Positions 1-13,711 are shown, numbered from the stretch's first letter. The stretch: 64,000 nucleotides of DNA from Cardinalis cardinalis (GCA_014549065.1 JACDOX010000300.1:141482-205481); one strand, 5' to 3'. Numbers and translations are program-made. Notes: generated from the sequence alone by a model not told the origin.

Positions 1-600
1 ACGTGCAANGGATGTCTTAATCTCACCTTCCCGAGGCAGGTGGTGAATTGCTATCCCCNATGCTGGGTTCTTCTTTATTTTTTAAACCTACCTTGAGCTG
101 CACCACTGGAGTGCTCACTGATTCTTTGGTGGTGAGTTCAGAAAGTGGCTGAGTTGTTCCTGAGGTACTCTGTGTTTGGGGTGAGAGGAATTTGAAGTCT
201 GGGTCTGCTCACAGGATGTAATTTACTGATCTAAATGGAGGGTATGAAAACAGAGGGCAGCTGTAGAAACGAGATCAGGTTGTCCACAGAGCTGCTTTCT
301 GCCAACTGATCTGTCCTTTGGTGATCAGATGTCTTTGTTATGGCTTGGAGTGTTGTGTGGTGCAGATGTTTGGACCACACAGATCAGGAGGAGAATGCTT
401 GGGCTGGATGCCAAGTGCTTTTCATTCCCACTCAATGATCTTATATCTTGTTCAAATCTGGAGGAATTCATAATTAAAAGGGGATTGAGCTGCCAGGAGT
501 GGCACACCTAGGATTGTACCACACCTAAATAGAGGGAAGGCAGCCTTCCAGAGCAAGCAGCTATCAGAGCATTCCAGGCTCAGTTAAGTGCCTGGAACTC

Positions 601-838
601 ACAGAATTCACAGAATGACCAGGTTGGGAGNGACGTCCAAGATAATCAAGTCCAACCCAGCCCCAACCCCTCAATAAACTGTGGCACCCAGTGCCACATC
701 CAGGCTTTGTTAAACACACCCAGGGATGGGGACTCCACCACCTCCCCGGGCAGCCATTCCAGAACTTTATCACCCTTTCTGTGAAAAACTTTTTCCCAAT
801 CTCCAACCTCTATTTCCCTTGGTGCAGCTTGAGAACTT
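601..838 (-). mobile_element. CR1 LINE 3'-end fragment
   Basis: The block starts with the inverted CR1 3' terminal octamer-type repeat (cagaattcacagaatgacc) and continues ggttgggag, gtccaacccagccc, then the typical accacctccccgggcag and ccaatctccaacctc segments, ending near ggtgcagcttgag. This is the standard CR1 3' UTR and ORF2 end read in reverse, so the element lies on the minus strand. Divergence is high, with several indels, suggesting an old insertion. Confidence 0.85.
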
Positions 839-3800
839 CGTGTTGTTGTAGTGGGAAAAAATAGAAGAATAAATTAATAACCATGAATGGATGTCCAGCA
901 GGAAAGATGCTGATGGCTTCATTGCTGGGTTGCTCAGCAATGCACCCACCTGGAAGGAACTTTAACAGGATCAAATTGTTGTGGGAAGGTCCCATCCGGC
1001 TCCTCATCTCTGATTAGGAAGCAGGTGAGGTTAAGTGGCTCATTTGAGGTCAGTTTGGTGGCACCCTGTGACACACTGGGCTTCCAACCAGCCTGACTAA
1101 TTTTAGTGTGAATAATAGCAAATTTGTAATGCATGTGCGCAGGNGGAAATGAAAGCAAATTGGAATTGTTTAATTCTGAAGAGATGATTATTGAATTGTA
1201 ATAATGTACTTGAGCATACATTCAATTAGCCTGTAATTGAGGTTTTGCTCAATTGATAGTCCTGCTCCTAAACCTGCTAAATCCAAGCTAAGTCTCTGCT
1301 TCTCTCGTGCTTTCTCTGGATCAGAGGAACATAAAATCACAGAGTGTTTCTTCAACAAAGATTAAGATTTAAAAGTTTGTCTATGTAATCTTTTTAATTG
1401 AAAGATGTGTTTGCTTCCCTGTGCATAAGAAGTTTTATTGGAGTATTTAGAAAAGAAAGTACTTTACATTTCTCAATATTGAATGAAAAAGTTTGGTAGA
1501 ACTCAAAAGAGAGGTTTTACTTTGAAATGTGCGAACTCCTAAACCCCAAATTGGGCAGTAAATACCTGTTTCAGCAAACGAAATGATCAATGAAATTAAA
1601 CACACCACCTTGATTGTCTATGGGCACCTTCACTAAGAGCAATGTATTATTGAAAAGAAATTACTGGCAATTTTATACAAAAGAATATAACAGTATTAGT
1701 TCCAAATTATTCCAGTATGTTCAGTGGCAGGAGATACATTTGTAATCCTGTGAAAATGCTGTTCTCTAGGCAGCTATTTGCTGGATGTGCTAATGCTTCT
1801 CTGTCTTCTGGCTTGAATAAATGACAATACATTTATTCTTCTCTTTGCACTCTCCAATCATAATAGGCAGGCCAGAAAAACCTATCATTTCCATGTGCCC
1901 CCTTGCCATCCTTTGGTGCTCCAGTGGAAATAGCTCTTCTCTATTTCTTCTCTCTCACTGGTGCACATATAGTAATTTAATACAATTTTGTACAGGGCAG
2001 TTTAAAAAAAAAAAACTACAGAGATTCTGTGTCTCACTACACTGCTCACACCTGAATGGAACATTTCCTGCCTGTAATTTTCTTTTAAGTAAAAGCTGCA
2101 TGGCAGTTCCTCGTATTCTGAGCAAAATGTGGGCCTTGCTTATATAAAGATTGTTTAAAATACTGTGGAAATTGGGTAGAATGTTATCATTTAAGGTCTG
2201 TATTAATGCTGGTGTCCTTCCAGGACACTTGTCACATTAGGTAAGGCTGTGGATAACATTTTAAACTCTGTGGGAGTGTATGGAGGACTGTTTGCTGTTG
2301 GTTTTTTATTCCTTGATCCCTTTCAGGTACTCTGGATGCCCAAATTAATCACTCAGTATATGACTGGAATCCGAGCAGAGCTGATAAAGAAGGNATATTA
2401 CAGCATCTATATCCTATTTTTATGAGTCAGTTTTTCTGAGGTTTTCACTCTCCANAAGCCTCTCAAAATTAGTTTCCTGCTACCTCTTGCTACCTTAACA
2501 TCCTTTTAAGGCTCCTGGCATTTTTGTAGGTCTGTTCTGCTACTCCAGGGGTAGGAGGAGCCTGTTGAGCCTCAGCCCAGCCTCTCCACAGACTCCAAGG
2601 GGATGTTCTAGCTCTCTTCAGTTTTGTCTTAGTGGATTTTCAAAGTGTTTGGCTGGGAAAATAACCTATCTCTCACCTGAGAGGCTTTCTGTCATTACTG
2701 TGGTATTTGGGACAGCTCACTTTTGCTTTTATCAGGCTTTTATCAGTGACAGGAGGAGCTGATGCCTTGAGTGGCACCAGAGGGAGAGGTGGGCTCCTTG
2801 TCAGAGCTGTTTATCATTCTCTCTCTGGGTCTCTTCTGGTGTGATGCTCATCACTGCAATTCCACCATCTGTTTATTAACTCACCAGGTACACACTGAAA
2901 TCTGCTCCAGTGATTGAGTCTCTTCCTAAAAGCAGAAACCAGAATTTACAAAATAAAACTAACCCCAAACCACAAAACAAAGGAAAACAACATAGACAGA
3001 AGCACTAAACAATGAACTAAATAAAAAAAAAACCTGTCAAATTGTTGGAGTTGAGATACTCAGGTGTGAAAAACATGATAAATAATTATCTATTTAAATA
3101 AATCCATATATGGAAGCTTCTCCAGTATCAAATACACTTTGAAATTTTCAGATGTACAGTTCTAAGACAGACTCATCAAGGAAAAGCTCTACAGGTATTT
3201 TGCTGTCTCAGTATTTATTACTGGAGCTGACTCCAGAATAGTTTCAGTTAAATATTCAACAGCAGGAAGTCCTATGAGGAGAAAGAATTTTCTGGAGCTT
3301 TAAAATNATATAAGAAATGAAAACATCTTTGTTCTTCAGCTGAGGCTGATCTTGGGCTGGAGCTGGTGCTANAAATGTCACATCAGGCTCTCCACTGATT
3401 TCCTTGCAAACACAAAGTTCAGTGTGGGTATGGAAGTGTGTGATTTATATGTGTGTAACACACTTTGGAATGTGTTCCTGGGATGGAAAGAGAGTTCCAT
3501 GTAATCATAGAGGAGACTCACCAACTCCAAAGTTTTTCACTTCTTATATATAGAGATATGTGATGAATGTGAAAAGACCCTTTAAATATTTTCTGTATTC
3601 GTTTAGTTTTTTGGGTTTTTTTTAATATTTTCATGCCTGATACACAGATAGTTCTATATCCTGAGGTATTAATGCCAAATGTGCTCATTAAAACAAACAC
3701 ATGGGGTAAAATATTGCCAAATATTGCCCCCTTGCCATCATGGGGTAAAATAACCTCTGCTGGTGATGCTCAAGTCCCCATACTTCACCCAGGAGATGAG

Positions 3801-4325
3801 ATGTGGATATGAAAAGGAGGTTCTGTATTGGAACTGTCCTCTTTAGCCATCAGNGTGGCTGGAAGACCACGTCCCTCTGTCCTTTAGAACTCTTTGGGAG
3901 ACAAGCTCAGCTCTGTNATGTCTGGTTTAGATTTTACTGTTTAAAAAAAGCATTTTTTCCCATGTGCATTTTTTCCCAAGTGCATTAATAAGCAGCTGGC
4001 AGGTGTAAAGATTCCTATCTGAATTTATCAGGTTCATCCAGATCACAGAAATTTCTGGGTACCTTTGAATTCATCTGCCTGAGTTGTACACATGAATCAA
4101 GGCCCTCAAAGCTCTCAGCTTGTGAGCAGGAGTCAGTCCCTGGCTGGAGCTCCCAGCAGTGTCAGGACACTGATAATGAGGTTCCCTTGGGCTGCCTGCT
4201 CTCTCTTTGCCTGTTTCCTCTCAGTTTATACAAGAACAGTCAGTGTTCACAGTGCTGTGCTGAGAGAAGCTGAGTACAGATCTGCTAAAACACCTAATGT
4301 CTGTCCTAGGATGACATTATGATGC

Positions 4326-4903
4326 TTGTATCCCCATTTCAGTGTTCTGTTCGTGCTGGATATCATGTTCTGTGCCTTCAAGACTGGCTATGAAGAGTGG
4401 AAGTTTTGTTTTGTTTTGTTATCAGCCTGCTCCCCCACGGCTGGTGGGACACACAGACAGGGCACTACATGGTGCTGCTTTGGCTTTTTGCTTTGCTCTT
4501 GCTTTTGCTTTTCCTCATTAGTTAGTTTAGCTAAGCAGTCTGAATTTTCCCTGGACTGTTTTTCTTTCCCTTCCTTGGAGCCACTCGAGNCTGCTCCGGG
4601 CTGGGCCCCTTTGCGGCCTAGCGGGGCCTACTCTGGGCAGCAGCCAGAGGGACTGAGAACAGAGCGAGCACCCCCAGAGAGACTTTCTGAATTTGTCATC
4701 NTTTCCAGAGCAGTGACAGAGTGCTGTCATCCTGTATTGTTCATTTTGTGTGCTGGGGGCGCCGTGCCTGTTAAATAAACAGTTTCTTTCCACTTCTCTC
4801 CAAGGTATCCTTCCCAAACTGGTTGAAGGCAGGAGCTGTGTGGGTTTGCTTTCTGGAGGGGCCCCTTTGGGGTTTTCTCCCAAATTTGCCCTAAACCAGG
4901 ACA
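4326..4903 (+). mobile_element. Solo endogenous-retrovirus LTR (ERVL-like), sense orientation
   Basis: A CpG-containing block unlike the surrounding intron carries a T/G-rich U3, an R region ending with a poly(A) signal aataaa at 4774-4779, and a U5 ending ccaggaca at 4903. The layout fits an avian LTR in the same orientation as PTPRT. The 3' edge is fairly clear; the 5' edge is not. The heptamer atgatgc occurs at 4319-4325 and 4903-4909 and could be a target duplication, but the element would then not begin with TG, so I give this little weight. A 239-codon minus-strand ORF across 4527-5246 is antisense to the LTR and not a gene. Confidence 0.7.
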
Positions 4904-6447
4904 TGATGCAGCTCTGAGCACTATACCCAGACTGGGAGGTGCATCCAGGCTCTTTGTGAGGGTTGTGCTGCCTGTGAAGTATCTGAATGAGGCACAGTGG
5001 CTCTGTCATTAATAGAGTGTCTGAAAAAGGCACTTCTTCCTTTATTTCTTTGCAGTCATAGTGGTGTANGGAATGTAACAATCCCTTTGTTGGTGTTGGC
5101 TGGTAATTACCTGAACTTGTCACTGCTCTGTTTAATTCAGTGCNGCTCAGTAGCTGTTGCTTTAACTCAGTTTTAATCATGGGGTGGGTGTGTGCTAGGA
5201 AAGGAGAAGGCAAAGAGATTACAAGCACCCCAGCTTCTCTTTTCATCCAACTTCATATCTGTGAAGCCAATGAAGAAGATGGAAGACAAAGCTGTTGTAT
5301 TGTAGGTGTTCAGTAGTATGAAACATGAGTCCTCTCAAAAGGAAATATTTCCCTCTCCTTATGTTNAACTTCCAAAATAGAGCCGGGAAATGAAGCCATT
5401 TCCTTGAGGAGTGATAAATGTGCAGTTTATAGAAAGGATCCAGTTGTCAGCAATGCGTCCAGTGCCACACAGACCTGTAGTAATGGTCCAGAATATGTTT
5501 CTTGGTTTCTCTTGTTTAAATTAATCAACAGGGTGTAAACATATTCAGGAGGAATACAACGCCACAAGGGTCTACAAGACAAGTTCATAAACTAATAATG
5601 TATTCTCAATTCAATCTATATTTTCCCCAACTTTTTTTTTGTTTCTTTCTTCAGCAGCCTTTTTTTTTTTGTTGTTCCTCTGTAAGATGAGCAGAGAGTA
5701 CTCAGGGTTTCAACTCGACCTTGTTTCTAAACCTGGGAAATGATAATTCCTCTCCTACCACACCAATAAATACATTATATACATGCAAATCTTTTAGTTT
5801 CTAGTTAGAATTATAAAGGAGGTTTAAGGCAACTGCATAGAAATTAACTAAGGACTGTTGATGCTCAGAAAAGAACATAAAATACCAAGAACACAGCTGT
5901 GCCTTTNCTACCTGGAAGTGTCCTTGGAGTGAATGGCCACCAGATATGTCCATTATAAACAAACCTGGTAGCTTTTCATTCTTTGTTCCTTTTTAAAGTA
6001 CAGATTTTCATGCAAATTGATTGTTAATGATCCTCACGTGGCATTAAAATTCAAAATTACACTTTTTTTTTTGCTTATGACTGAACTTAAAGACTTAGCA
6101 CGAGAGATGAGTCACATTCGTCGTTAACTCTCTTCTGCTCATCCTTCCTCTGCCTGCTTAATTGTAGGGAAGTTATTAATGGGCTTCTCCTGAAAAATAG
6201 GATGNAAAGCTGTTCCTAATTTATCCACCNTGTGGTTACANTGCTGTTAACTGCTTTCCATTCAAGAAAACTCCCTTAAGTGTCATCTGTCACCATTCAT
6301 GGATGTTGGTGAAGATTCTGGGATGGTTCAGGCAGATTTGGCACTTATGGAGTGTAACTGTTGAGCATGAGCTGTTATCTCAGCAAGGCAGGGATACCCC
6401 TTTTGCACCAAAATCTATTTCTTTTGCAGCAGGAAAAAAACCCCCAG

Positions 6448-6471
6448 CAACAACAACAACAACAACAACAA
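6448..6471 (+). repeat. (CAA)8 microsatellite
   Basis: There are eight perfect CAA units, preceded by a short A/C-rich run. This is simple sequence with no coding significance; the overlapping poly-Gln reading frame is incidental. Confidence 0.95.
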
Positions 6472-8155
6472 AACACTAAAAAAGTTTTACTTGATGTGAA
6501 ATGCAAGCTAAGCTGCACCAGATTTCTTAGTAAGAACGGATGATTGATAGTATGAGAATCTTTAATAATAAACCTGCAAAAAAAAATGGTATATTTGCAA
6601 TATGGTGAGACCTGTAGATCCCGTGTGTGTGGGAAAAACCATTAATTTCCAAAGAAAAGAGAAAACTGTTTTTGTAGATGCATATACCTAAAGCCAATGT
6701 GGTTATTGGAACTTTTAAAAATTTTGCAGCACCAGATGCTGAAGAAGCTCAGGTACTGATGTCTTTCAGACATGCAGTAATTCCTGCAGCTAACAGGCTT
6801 TGTGCAAAATCCTGCATTTGCTGGAGGACGCTGAACTAAGGAGGAAGGGACAACTTCTGCCCTGAGCCAGGTGCTGATGAATTCCTAGCTGCCTTTGCTT
6901 TGATTTGCTTTCAATTTTTGCTGGCAGCATCCTGTGAGTCTGCACAGTGCACGGTTGGATTTCTTAGGATGTGTGAAATGTGTGCCCAGAGTTTATTTTT
7001 ACTGTTTTTAAACAAACTGCAAGGCAAGATATAAAACAGTTAAAATTATTTGTTGTTTCTTTACATTGCCCTGACTTCCTGAACTCAGACTTCTTTTGTT
7101 TTGTACATCTTGGAGCACTTTGAATTGTGGTGAGTTTTAACCCTTCNTTAATCTCTTCTCTTCAGAGATTGCAGGTCTGGTACCGCCCACCCACACTCTT
7201 CTCCCTCCTTCCAAAACACCACTACAGATTCTGCAAGATTAAACTCCTCTGCTGGTTTAGGGGTTGGCATTTACAAGCTGANCCGCTGCTCCTGAAGTAA
7301 AAAAGGTTGGAAGTTCATGAGGAAACAAATGATGGAGCTCTGTAAACTGATGGTGGGGCTGAGGATACAGCTCCAGAATCTTCTTAGCTTCCAGCCTGGG
7401 AGCTGGCAGAAGGCTTTTGGAGTCTGTGAGTGGTGCTGAGATCATTGCAGGAGTTTGTGTCAGGAATTCAGGTAAATGGGATTTTTAATGTTTGCATAGC
7501 ATTTAGCTCTGAATGCTGAGCTGGTTTGTTTTCTGAGCCAGTGTAACCGAGCTCCAGGGAGCAGCTGATGGTGATGTTTGCATTTCTGTCTGGATGAAGA
7601 GATTGAAGAGCTTGTTGCAGTGTTAAGGAATGAATGGTCACTTGGAAGTTAGTTCACTGAGGTTTGTGAGACCAGGAAACAGCCAGAAATGTAGCTTGGA
7701 GTGGAGATGCTGCAGCCCTCCTTTTCCATCTCTACCCAACTGAAGANTGCTTCATTTTTCAAAGCAAATAATTTCCCAGCATCCATTCTAGCTGCAAGCT
7801 GATGAAATACTCTTCTCATAGAACCACCCACCCCTAAACCTGTTGCAATGCTTTCTAGCTTTGCTCTGATGTTCTGATTTTCTGCCATGGTAAATTCTTC
7901 CTCTGGTACTGGGAAACTGCTACAGGTCACATCTTCCCCATCACTCCTGCCCAGCTTTTTTTGTAACTTTTTAAGATGCTTTAGATCTAAGACCAGAAAC
8001 CTGCTGAGCAACAGAGTGATGGTTACAGCAAGCCCTGCAAGTATTTTATTAATTGGCCTAGGAATTTGAGAAGAAAAACCCATNATATGATGTTTAATAG
8101 CTCCCAAACTCCACACTGCCTGTTAAACAGGTACACTATTACACCTTCAAGGTGA

Positions 8156-8419
8156 GCAGGAATGGTTTTAAACTAAAGGAGAAAAGATTTAGGTTAGATG
8201 CTGGGATGAAATTCTTCACTCAGAATGTGCTGAGGCCCTGGCACAGGGTGCCCAGAGCAACTGTGGCTGCCTCTGGATCCCTGGCAGTGTCCAAGGCCAG
8301 GCTGGACAGGGCTTGGAGCAGCCTGGGACAGTGGAAGGTGTCCCTGCCATGGCAGGGGGTTGGAATGAGGTGAATATTAAGGTCCCTTCCAACCCAAACC
8401 CCTCTGTGATTCTGTGATT
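8156..8419 (+). mobile_element. CR1 LINE 3'-end fragment
   Basis: Sense CR1: gcaggaatggttttaaac, then the block encoding the end of ORF2 (aaattcttcactcagaa, ggcacagggtgcccagagc, ccctggcagtgtccaaggcc), followed by the 3' UTR gtccctgccatggcagg and a terminal tctgtgattctgtgat repeat. The complete 3' end lies at about 8419. It is fairly well preserved. Confidence 0.93.
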
Positions 8420-11270
8420 GTGCTCTCCTCTGGTGCCAAGATACACAAAACCCCTGTCTAAAGAAATTATTCCAGCCCTCTTTCTCCTCATTTTTTCTTA
8501 ACAGGTTTCTCTCCAGTGCATCTCTTGCCTCTGTCTCTCTCTTTCTCAGCAGGAAACTTTCCATCAGTGCTTGTTTGCATGTGAGGAAGATGCAAATAGC
8601 TGCAAGACTTTGGCTCTCTCTGTTTGGATCACATAAATCAGACTTTGCATATGCTTTACTGTCCTATTTATTACCCTGCAGCTACTACTGACTTACATGA
8701 CAGACTACAACTTNCAAACTGTTTGTTCCCTCAGCAGGGTACAGACACAAATTAAAATGGAAGAGGTTTGGACTACTTGCTTCTACAATTTTCTTTTCTT
8801 TCCTTCATGTTACACAAAACCTTCCATTGCTGCTGCTGCTGCTGTTTGTGAATTTTGACTGACCCTTGTGAGCATTGCTGACCATATCCTGCTGCCTTTT
8901 GATCAGAAGTGGGGTATTACTGAGTCTTCTGACCCAGATTGCTCAGTAAATAGTGATTTATCAGTGCTTCCCATGATTCTGAGGTTGAAACTCTAAATAT
9001 AACCACTTCTGTGCTTGCTCTTATATTGTCTTCTCCCACCTCCCTTTTACTTAACCTGTGCTCTACTTGAGGAGCCTTGTAGATAATCTGTTTTCACTTG
9101 TGTCAAGAATNTGGTGCTTCAAGGATGGCCCAGAATTTTGTACATTGCTTTATTTGCATTTTGGTGAGGCCATTCAGAGCATGCAGCNATCACTCAGCTC
9201 GTGGCAAGTTTTATACTCATTATTGTAGTCACAAACCCAACTGCTCTTGAGAACTGAAGTCTTGTCATAAACAAGCATTTTATGTCAAATTATATATATC
9301 CACCAGGATTCCTTAAGACTGTTTCATTAATTTCTCTTACAGGATTTAAAATGGAATAATTAGGAAAAATACATTTTTTGTCTCCAAGAAAGAACTTTTC
9401 CCCCACATGCATGGTCTTGTCAAAGCCTGTCCAGTGAGATTTGTTTCAGCATTAGTTGACACTGCATTTAGTCAAGGATACTAAGGAAAATCATTCTTGT
9501 ATTGAATTATCCTCCAATTCACCATAATGTCTTTATAGCTCATCTTTATGGAATCACAGTACTGTTACAGTCTTTAGAGTGGGATTATTGGTGTTTCCTG
9601 AGCAAAAAGGGAATTTTAATAGCCTTCATTAGAGCTGTGATACTTTCAATAGGGACCAGACTATTCTCTCTTCCAGGATTTACTTTCAACAGAGAGGATG
9701 AGAATTTTCTGTCTAGCTCAGCCTCAGGTGTAGCAGCTCTACACTCATAAGGAAGTTTTATTATTTTTCATATATCTCGCTTCAATTACAGCTGTCATGA
9801 CAGGAAGAAAAAAGTGTTTAATCTCATTCGACATTTTGTAAAATGCAGGCCACAGAATTCACAAGTCATTCTTGCATCATGAGCNCTGCTGTATAAATAA
9901 AGCAGAAGAGTCTTCAAAAAAGATTGTGATTGAAAGGTTTTAAATTATAGAAAATCTCCCCAGCCTTAGATAAGCTCTTTAAATACTTAATTATCTTCCC
10001 TGTGTAGCATCTATACCTTATTTGAGTGGGATGTTTCCAGCTTTTGCAGCTAACAGATCTTAAGCCTTTCTTCTAAATATAATCAATCTTGAAGTATTGA
10101 ATGTGAACCTGTATTGATCACAATCTTGGCTTTGTTTGGTTAATTTATGTGTTTTAAGTGTCTTCACAAGGTCCCTTGTTCTGTTGAAGAAATGCTGTCA
10201 GTTCTGGGGAAAATGTATCAATCTGGACTCTCAGATATTTTTGTGAAATATTTTCTTTTGTTTCCACAATGAATACGTTTCCTTACCAGCTTTGTTCTCT
10301 GTCTTGCTGTGGAATGGGGAAACCTTTAAGCACACAGATTTTATTAATATTTCTTTGCCCAGTTCTAACACAAACCTCTTCAGCAGAGCCAAGGAAAGGC
10401 ACTATAAACATGTCCTGCATGGTCAAGGAAAAGAACTTGTTCCATGAGCAGTGTTTCATGTGGCAGGAGATCATTGCCTACATGGTGAATTTCTGTATCA
10501 AACAGAAACAAATAATACATGAATTTAATGCATGAATTTTGGAGAGAATATCCTGGGGACCTCACAAATAACTAATGGAGACTTGATGGAAGTCACTAGC
10601 TTTCAGTTCAGCTGTGGTTAAATGTAACATTNTTTTTAATCTAACACTCTCTTGGTGTCAGTCCCAAAAAGAAACCCCCCTGAGCCACCCCAGAAGGGAT
10701 TTCTGTGCCACAGAAAAGCTTTCACAGCTGGGACATGCAGGGTTTTTGTGTGTGNTCCTGCACCACGTTTCTAACCCTGCCCACACAAGGACTGAACTTG
10801 TTCCCCAGCACCAAAATGTGTTCCCTGGCANGTTAAAATTTGGGTATTTTGAGGGAATATGGGGACTCCTGCTCCACCTACTGTGGATCTGTACATGAGT
10901 GCCCTGGGAATCCTGGGCTGTTTTATCAACACAACAGTCCAGCAAAAATGAACAAAGGGATATTGTGTGTGACCTTGTTGTTCTGAGAGCTCTGAGCTCC
11001 AGCCCTGCCACCTTTCTTCTCNCAGCAAGTGCTGTGGAGTTCAGGAATTTATCCAGGAGGTGAAACTCCCAGATTTGCAGTGGGATTGTAGTAAAAATTT
11101 TTGCAGAATTCCTTCTGTTGCTCTCTGTATTATGTCTTTTAACTCTGACAGGAATAAAGCACAGAAAGTATTTTGAGATCTGGCAAGTAGACTGTCACCA
11201 GCAGTGAGCTGAGCTGCTACTTTGGCCATTATACACATTCTTTTGGAGTAAATGAGTCTCAGATTTTGTT

Positions 11271-11445
11271 TGGTGCTGTCTCTCCCACCCTTTTCCTTTT
11301 CTTTTTTTAGGAATAATGAATGGTAGTTTCAGTCCTGCCCAATTTCTGGCAGGCTCTGGGATGCTTTTTGTGAAATCCCAGCACCTATCACCCATCATTG
11401 CAGCTCTCAGGGTGAACAGCACACTGTGCAGCATATTGGAATTTC
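11271..11445 (+). repeat. Copy 1 of a 175-bp duplicated cassette
   Basis: From tggtgct to ggaattt this block is nearly identical (by eye about 95%) to 13712-13889, same orientation, 2.4 kb away. It opens with a pyrimidine-rich tract ending ctttttttag, then gaataatgaatgg. I do not recognise the family. It may be an unclassified interspersed repeat or a local segmental duplication. Confidence 0.85.
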
Positions 11446-11891
11446 TAGCATTTATTACTGCCTCAAAGTGCATTATGTGAANAAAGAAAGAACTGATCTT
11501 TTGCTGTAATACTGTGGAGTCTCTCTGAGGGAACAGCCTAAATCAAGAAGTATGTTTCAAGGCTGAGTTTTAAACTGCAAATAAACAGAGATACAGCCCA
11601 GGAGAGGGAGAGCTGGAAGGAGTGTTGTGGTCTGCAGGGTATTGTGAAACTCTCTGTATCATAAAAACCTGAAATAAAAAGAAAACTATTGAGTGGTAAA
11701 GAAAGATTCACCTCAACTATTATCAGGCACTTCTGGTGTGTCTGCCTGATGTATCTGGGACATTAGATTACCAGAGCTGCTTGTACTACTATTGCTGGCT
11801 TTTTATGGGAGGTGTGGGGGATTTTTGGACCAAATCCTGATGTTTGCTTCATCCCTGGGTTTTTTATATGGGCAAGGAGAGGGAGGGCTCC

Positions 11892-12240
11892 TGTCACCAA
11901 AGGTGTCACCAATTATCACTGAAGGGGACAGACAAAGGTGATACAGAAACTCCATCATCAGAAGGCATGAAAAGGCACTTTATTATTAGAAATCTACAGT
12001 TCTTATAGAAACAGTGGTGGACCTAAGACCTGATTGGCCTTTAGGAATCTTCTNTCACCTANTGGTCAAGAAGGGACAACTCCTTCTTGTAAACATCTTT
12101 GANANACAGAGATTGCCTGCCAGGTGCAGAGATTGAGATAATAATTGTTTTAATTCTTTCTCTGAGCTTTCTCACAGCTTCTCAGGAAAATCCTNGGAGA
12201 GCTGTGTCTCTCTCTGCTCAGAGGATATGTGATTACCACA
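11892..12240 (-). mobile_element. Solo LTR with 6-bp TSD (ggctcc)
   Basis: The element starts TGTCACC at 11892 and ends ACCACA at 12240. The hexamer ggctcc flanks it exactly at 11886-11891 and 12241-12246, a perfect 6-bp target-site duplication as expected for ERVK-type integration. TTTATT at 11979-11984 gives an AATAAA poly(A) signal on the minus strand, so the LTR is antisense to PTPRT. A segment at 12133-12195 (taattctttctctgagc) recurs at 43436-43475. No internal retroviral sequence flanks it. Confidence 0.88.
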
Positions 12241-13711
12241 GGCTCCCAGCCAGAGTGATCCCTTCTGGTTAATATCTTGGGTTTTTGTTTAGTTTGGTTG
12301 GGTTTTTTACATCTAGAATTTACTTATGCTTAGCAAAGGCTCTGTTTTTATCATTTAATTTTAATTTTTATTGTTTACATCTCAATAGGTTGCCAGCCTT
12401 AGCTGTGAGTTGATTTTTTTTTTTTCCCTGTCAAGTTTGCCTTGATCATTTGGGGTAAGTGAACCCACAACCTGACCTTAAATGTGAGGGCTTTTTCTGT
12501 GGCTCACAGTGCTTGAGACAGAGCCTCCCTGCCTGTTCCAGCTAGAAGATAATCAGATGGAGTGAAACTGGGAGGGGGAAGAGCTGAGCAGATGTATTTA
12601 CTTGGAAAACACAACTTAGNGCTCACCATCCCAGCTGGCATATGAATAGACATATGTAAACCACAGAGTGTCTGTGACCTCTAAGCACATGAAAANCACC
12701 CCAGAATATTTTTACACTGTGTGCTCATAGGATTTGCTTAACTCTCTAAAGCCTAAGGAGCCTCAGAGCCATCTTTGTGGCAGCTGAACTTACTTTAGGA
12801 TTTTACTCCTGGCATTTTTGGGGTTGTAGAGGTTTAGCAGAGCGTTGTATTTCTCCTTCAAAAGCAGGAATGAGTGGCACAGATGGATCAGATTTATCTG
12901 AGGTGTGAGCAGGAAAAGATAAATGATATAAATGATAATCAGCAATGGACTTGCTGCTTAGCTGAGTGTGGCTTTCACAATGATGGTGCCAGGAACTACA
13001 GGAAAATAAACTTTCTAACACAAAGCATGACCTGAACACCACGTGAGATCGTGAAGAAACAACCTCCTGAACTTCATACTGTGCAGCTGGGGAGGTGTTC
13101 TAATGAAAGCTATTTTGAGTGGCTGTGTACAGTAAATTAGCAGCCTCCTGTATTTACTGCACTCAGTGGTATGCACTCTACTGCCTGCTTGAAAAGCTCT
13201 AAAAAAGCAAAGATTCTGTCTTGGGTAAAACCATTGTAGGTATTTGTGTCAGCTCTGAGATTTTTATAGGCACCTGTTCCTTGCCTTTCTCATTAGCTGC
13301 TCTCCAGGGCAGCAATTGGAGTGACAGCTATAACGTTATCCACTCCCAGACACCTCTGCCCATATCAAAATGTTTTGCTGCAGGTAAGGTGATAATTTTC
13401 TTTGCATCAATCAAACTTCTGTCAGTGAGATCAGACAAATGGCCCTCTGGTTCCTGCAGCATATATTTATCCTGTTTTCAATCTGAACAGGAGAAAATAC
13501 AGTAGGTAATTCTGGTGGAAGGGAATGGAGGAAATGACCAATAATTGGCCAGTAAGACAGTTGCATTCATAGGGTTATTCCANAGTAGTGGAGGTTTATT
13601 TGCAATTCCAGCAGTGTGAGTCCTTGTATGGAGGCTGCACTATTGATACCTGTGGCTTTAGATGTGTTTTTGTGGAAAGCAGAAGAGGAAAGGCAGTTTA
13701 TTTAAAAATAT

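Noticed and set aside
4527..5246. 239-codon minus-strand ORF
   Set aside because: It is largely antisense to the LTR at 4326-4903, contains several N codons, and shows no domain.
6361..6543. Poly-Gln-containing short ORF
   Set aside because: The Gln run is the (CAA)8 microsatellite; the remainder has no coding features.
8220..8564. Minus-strand ORFs over 8216-8564
   Set aside because: They are antisense translation of a CR1 3' end.
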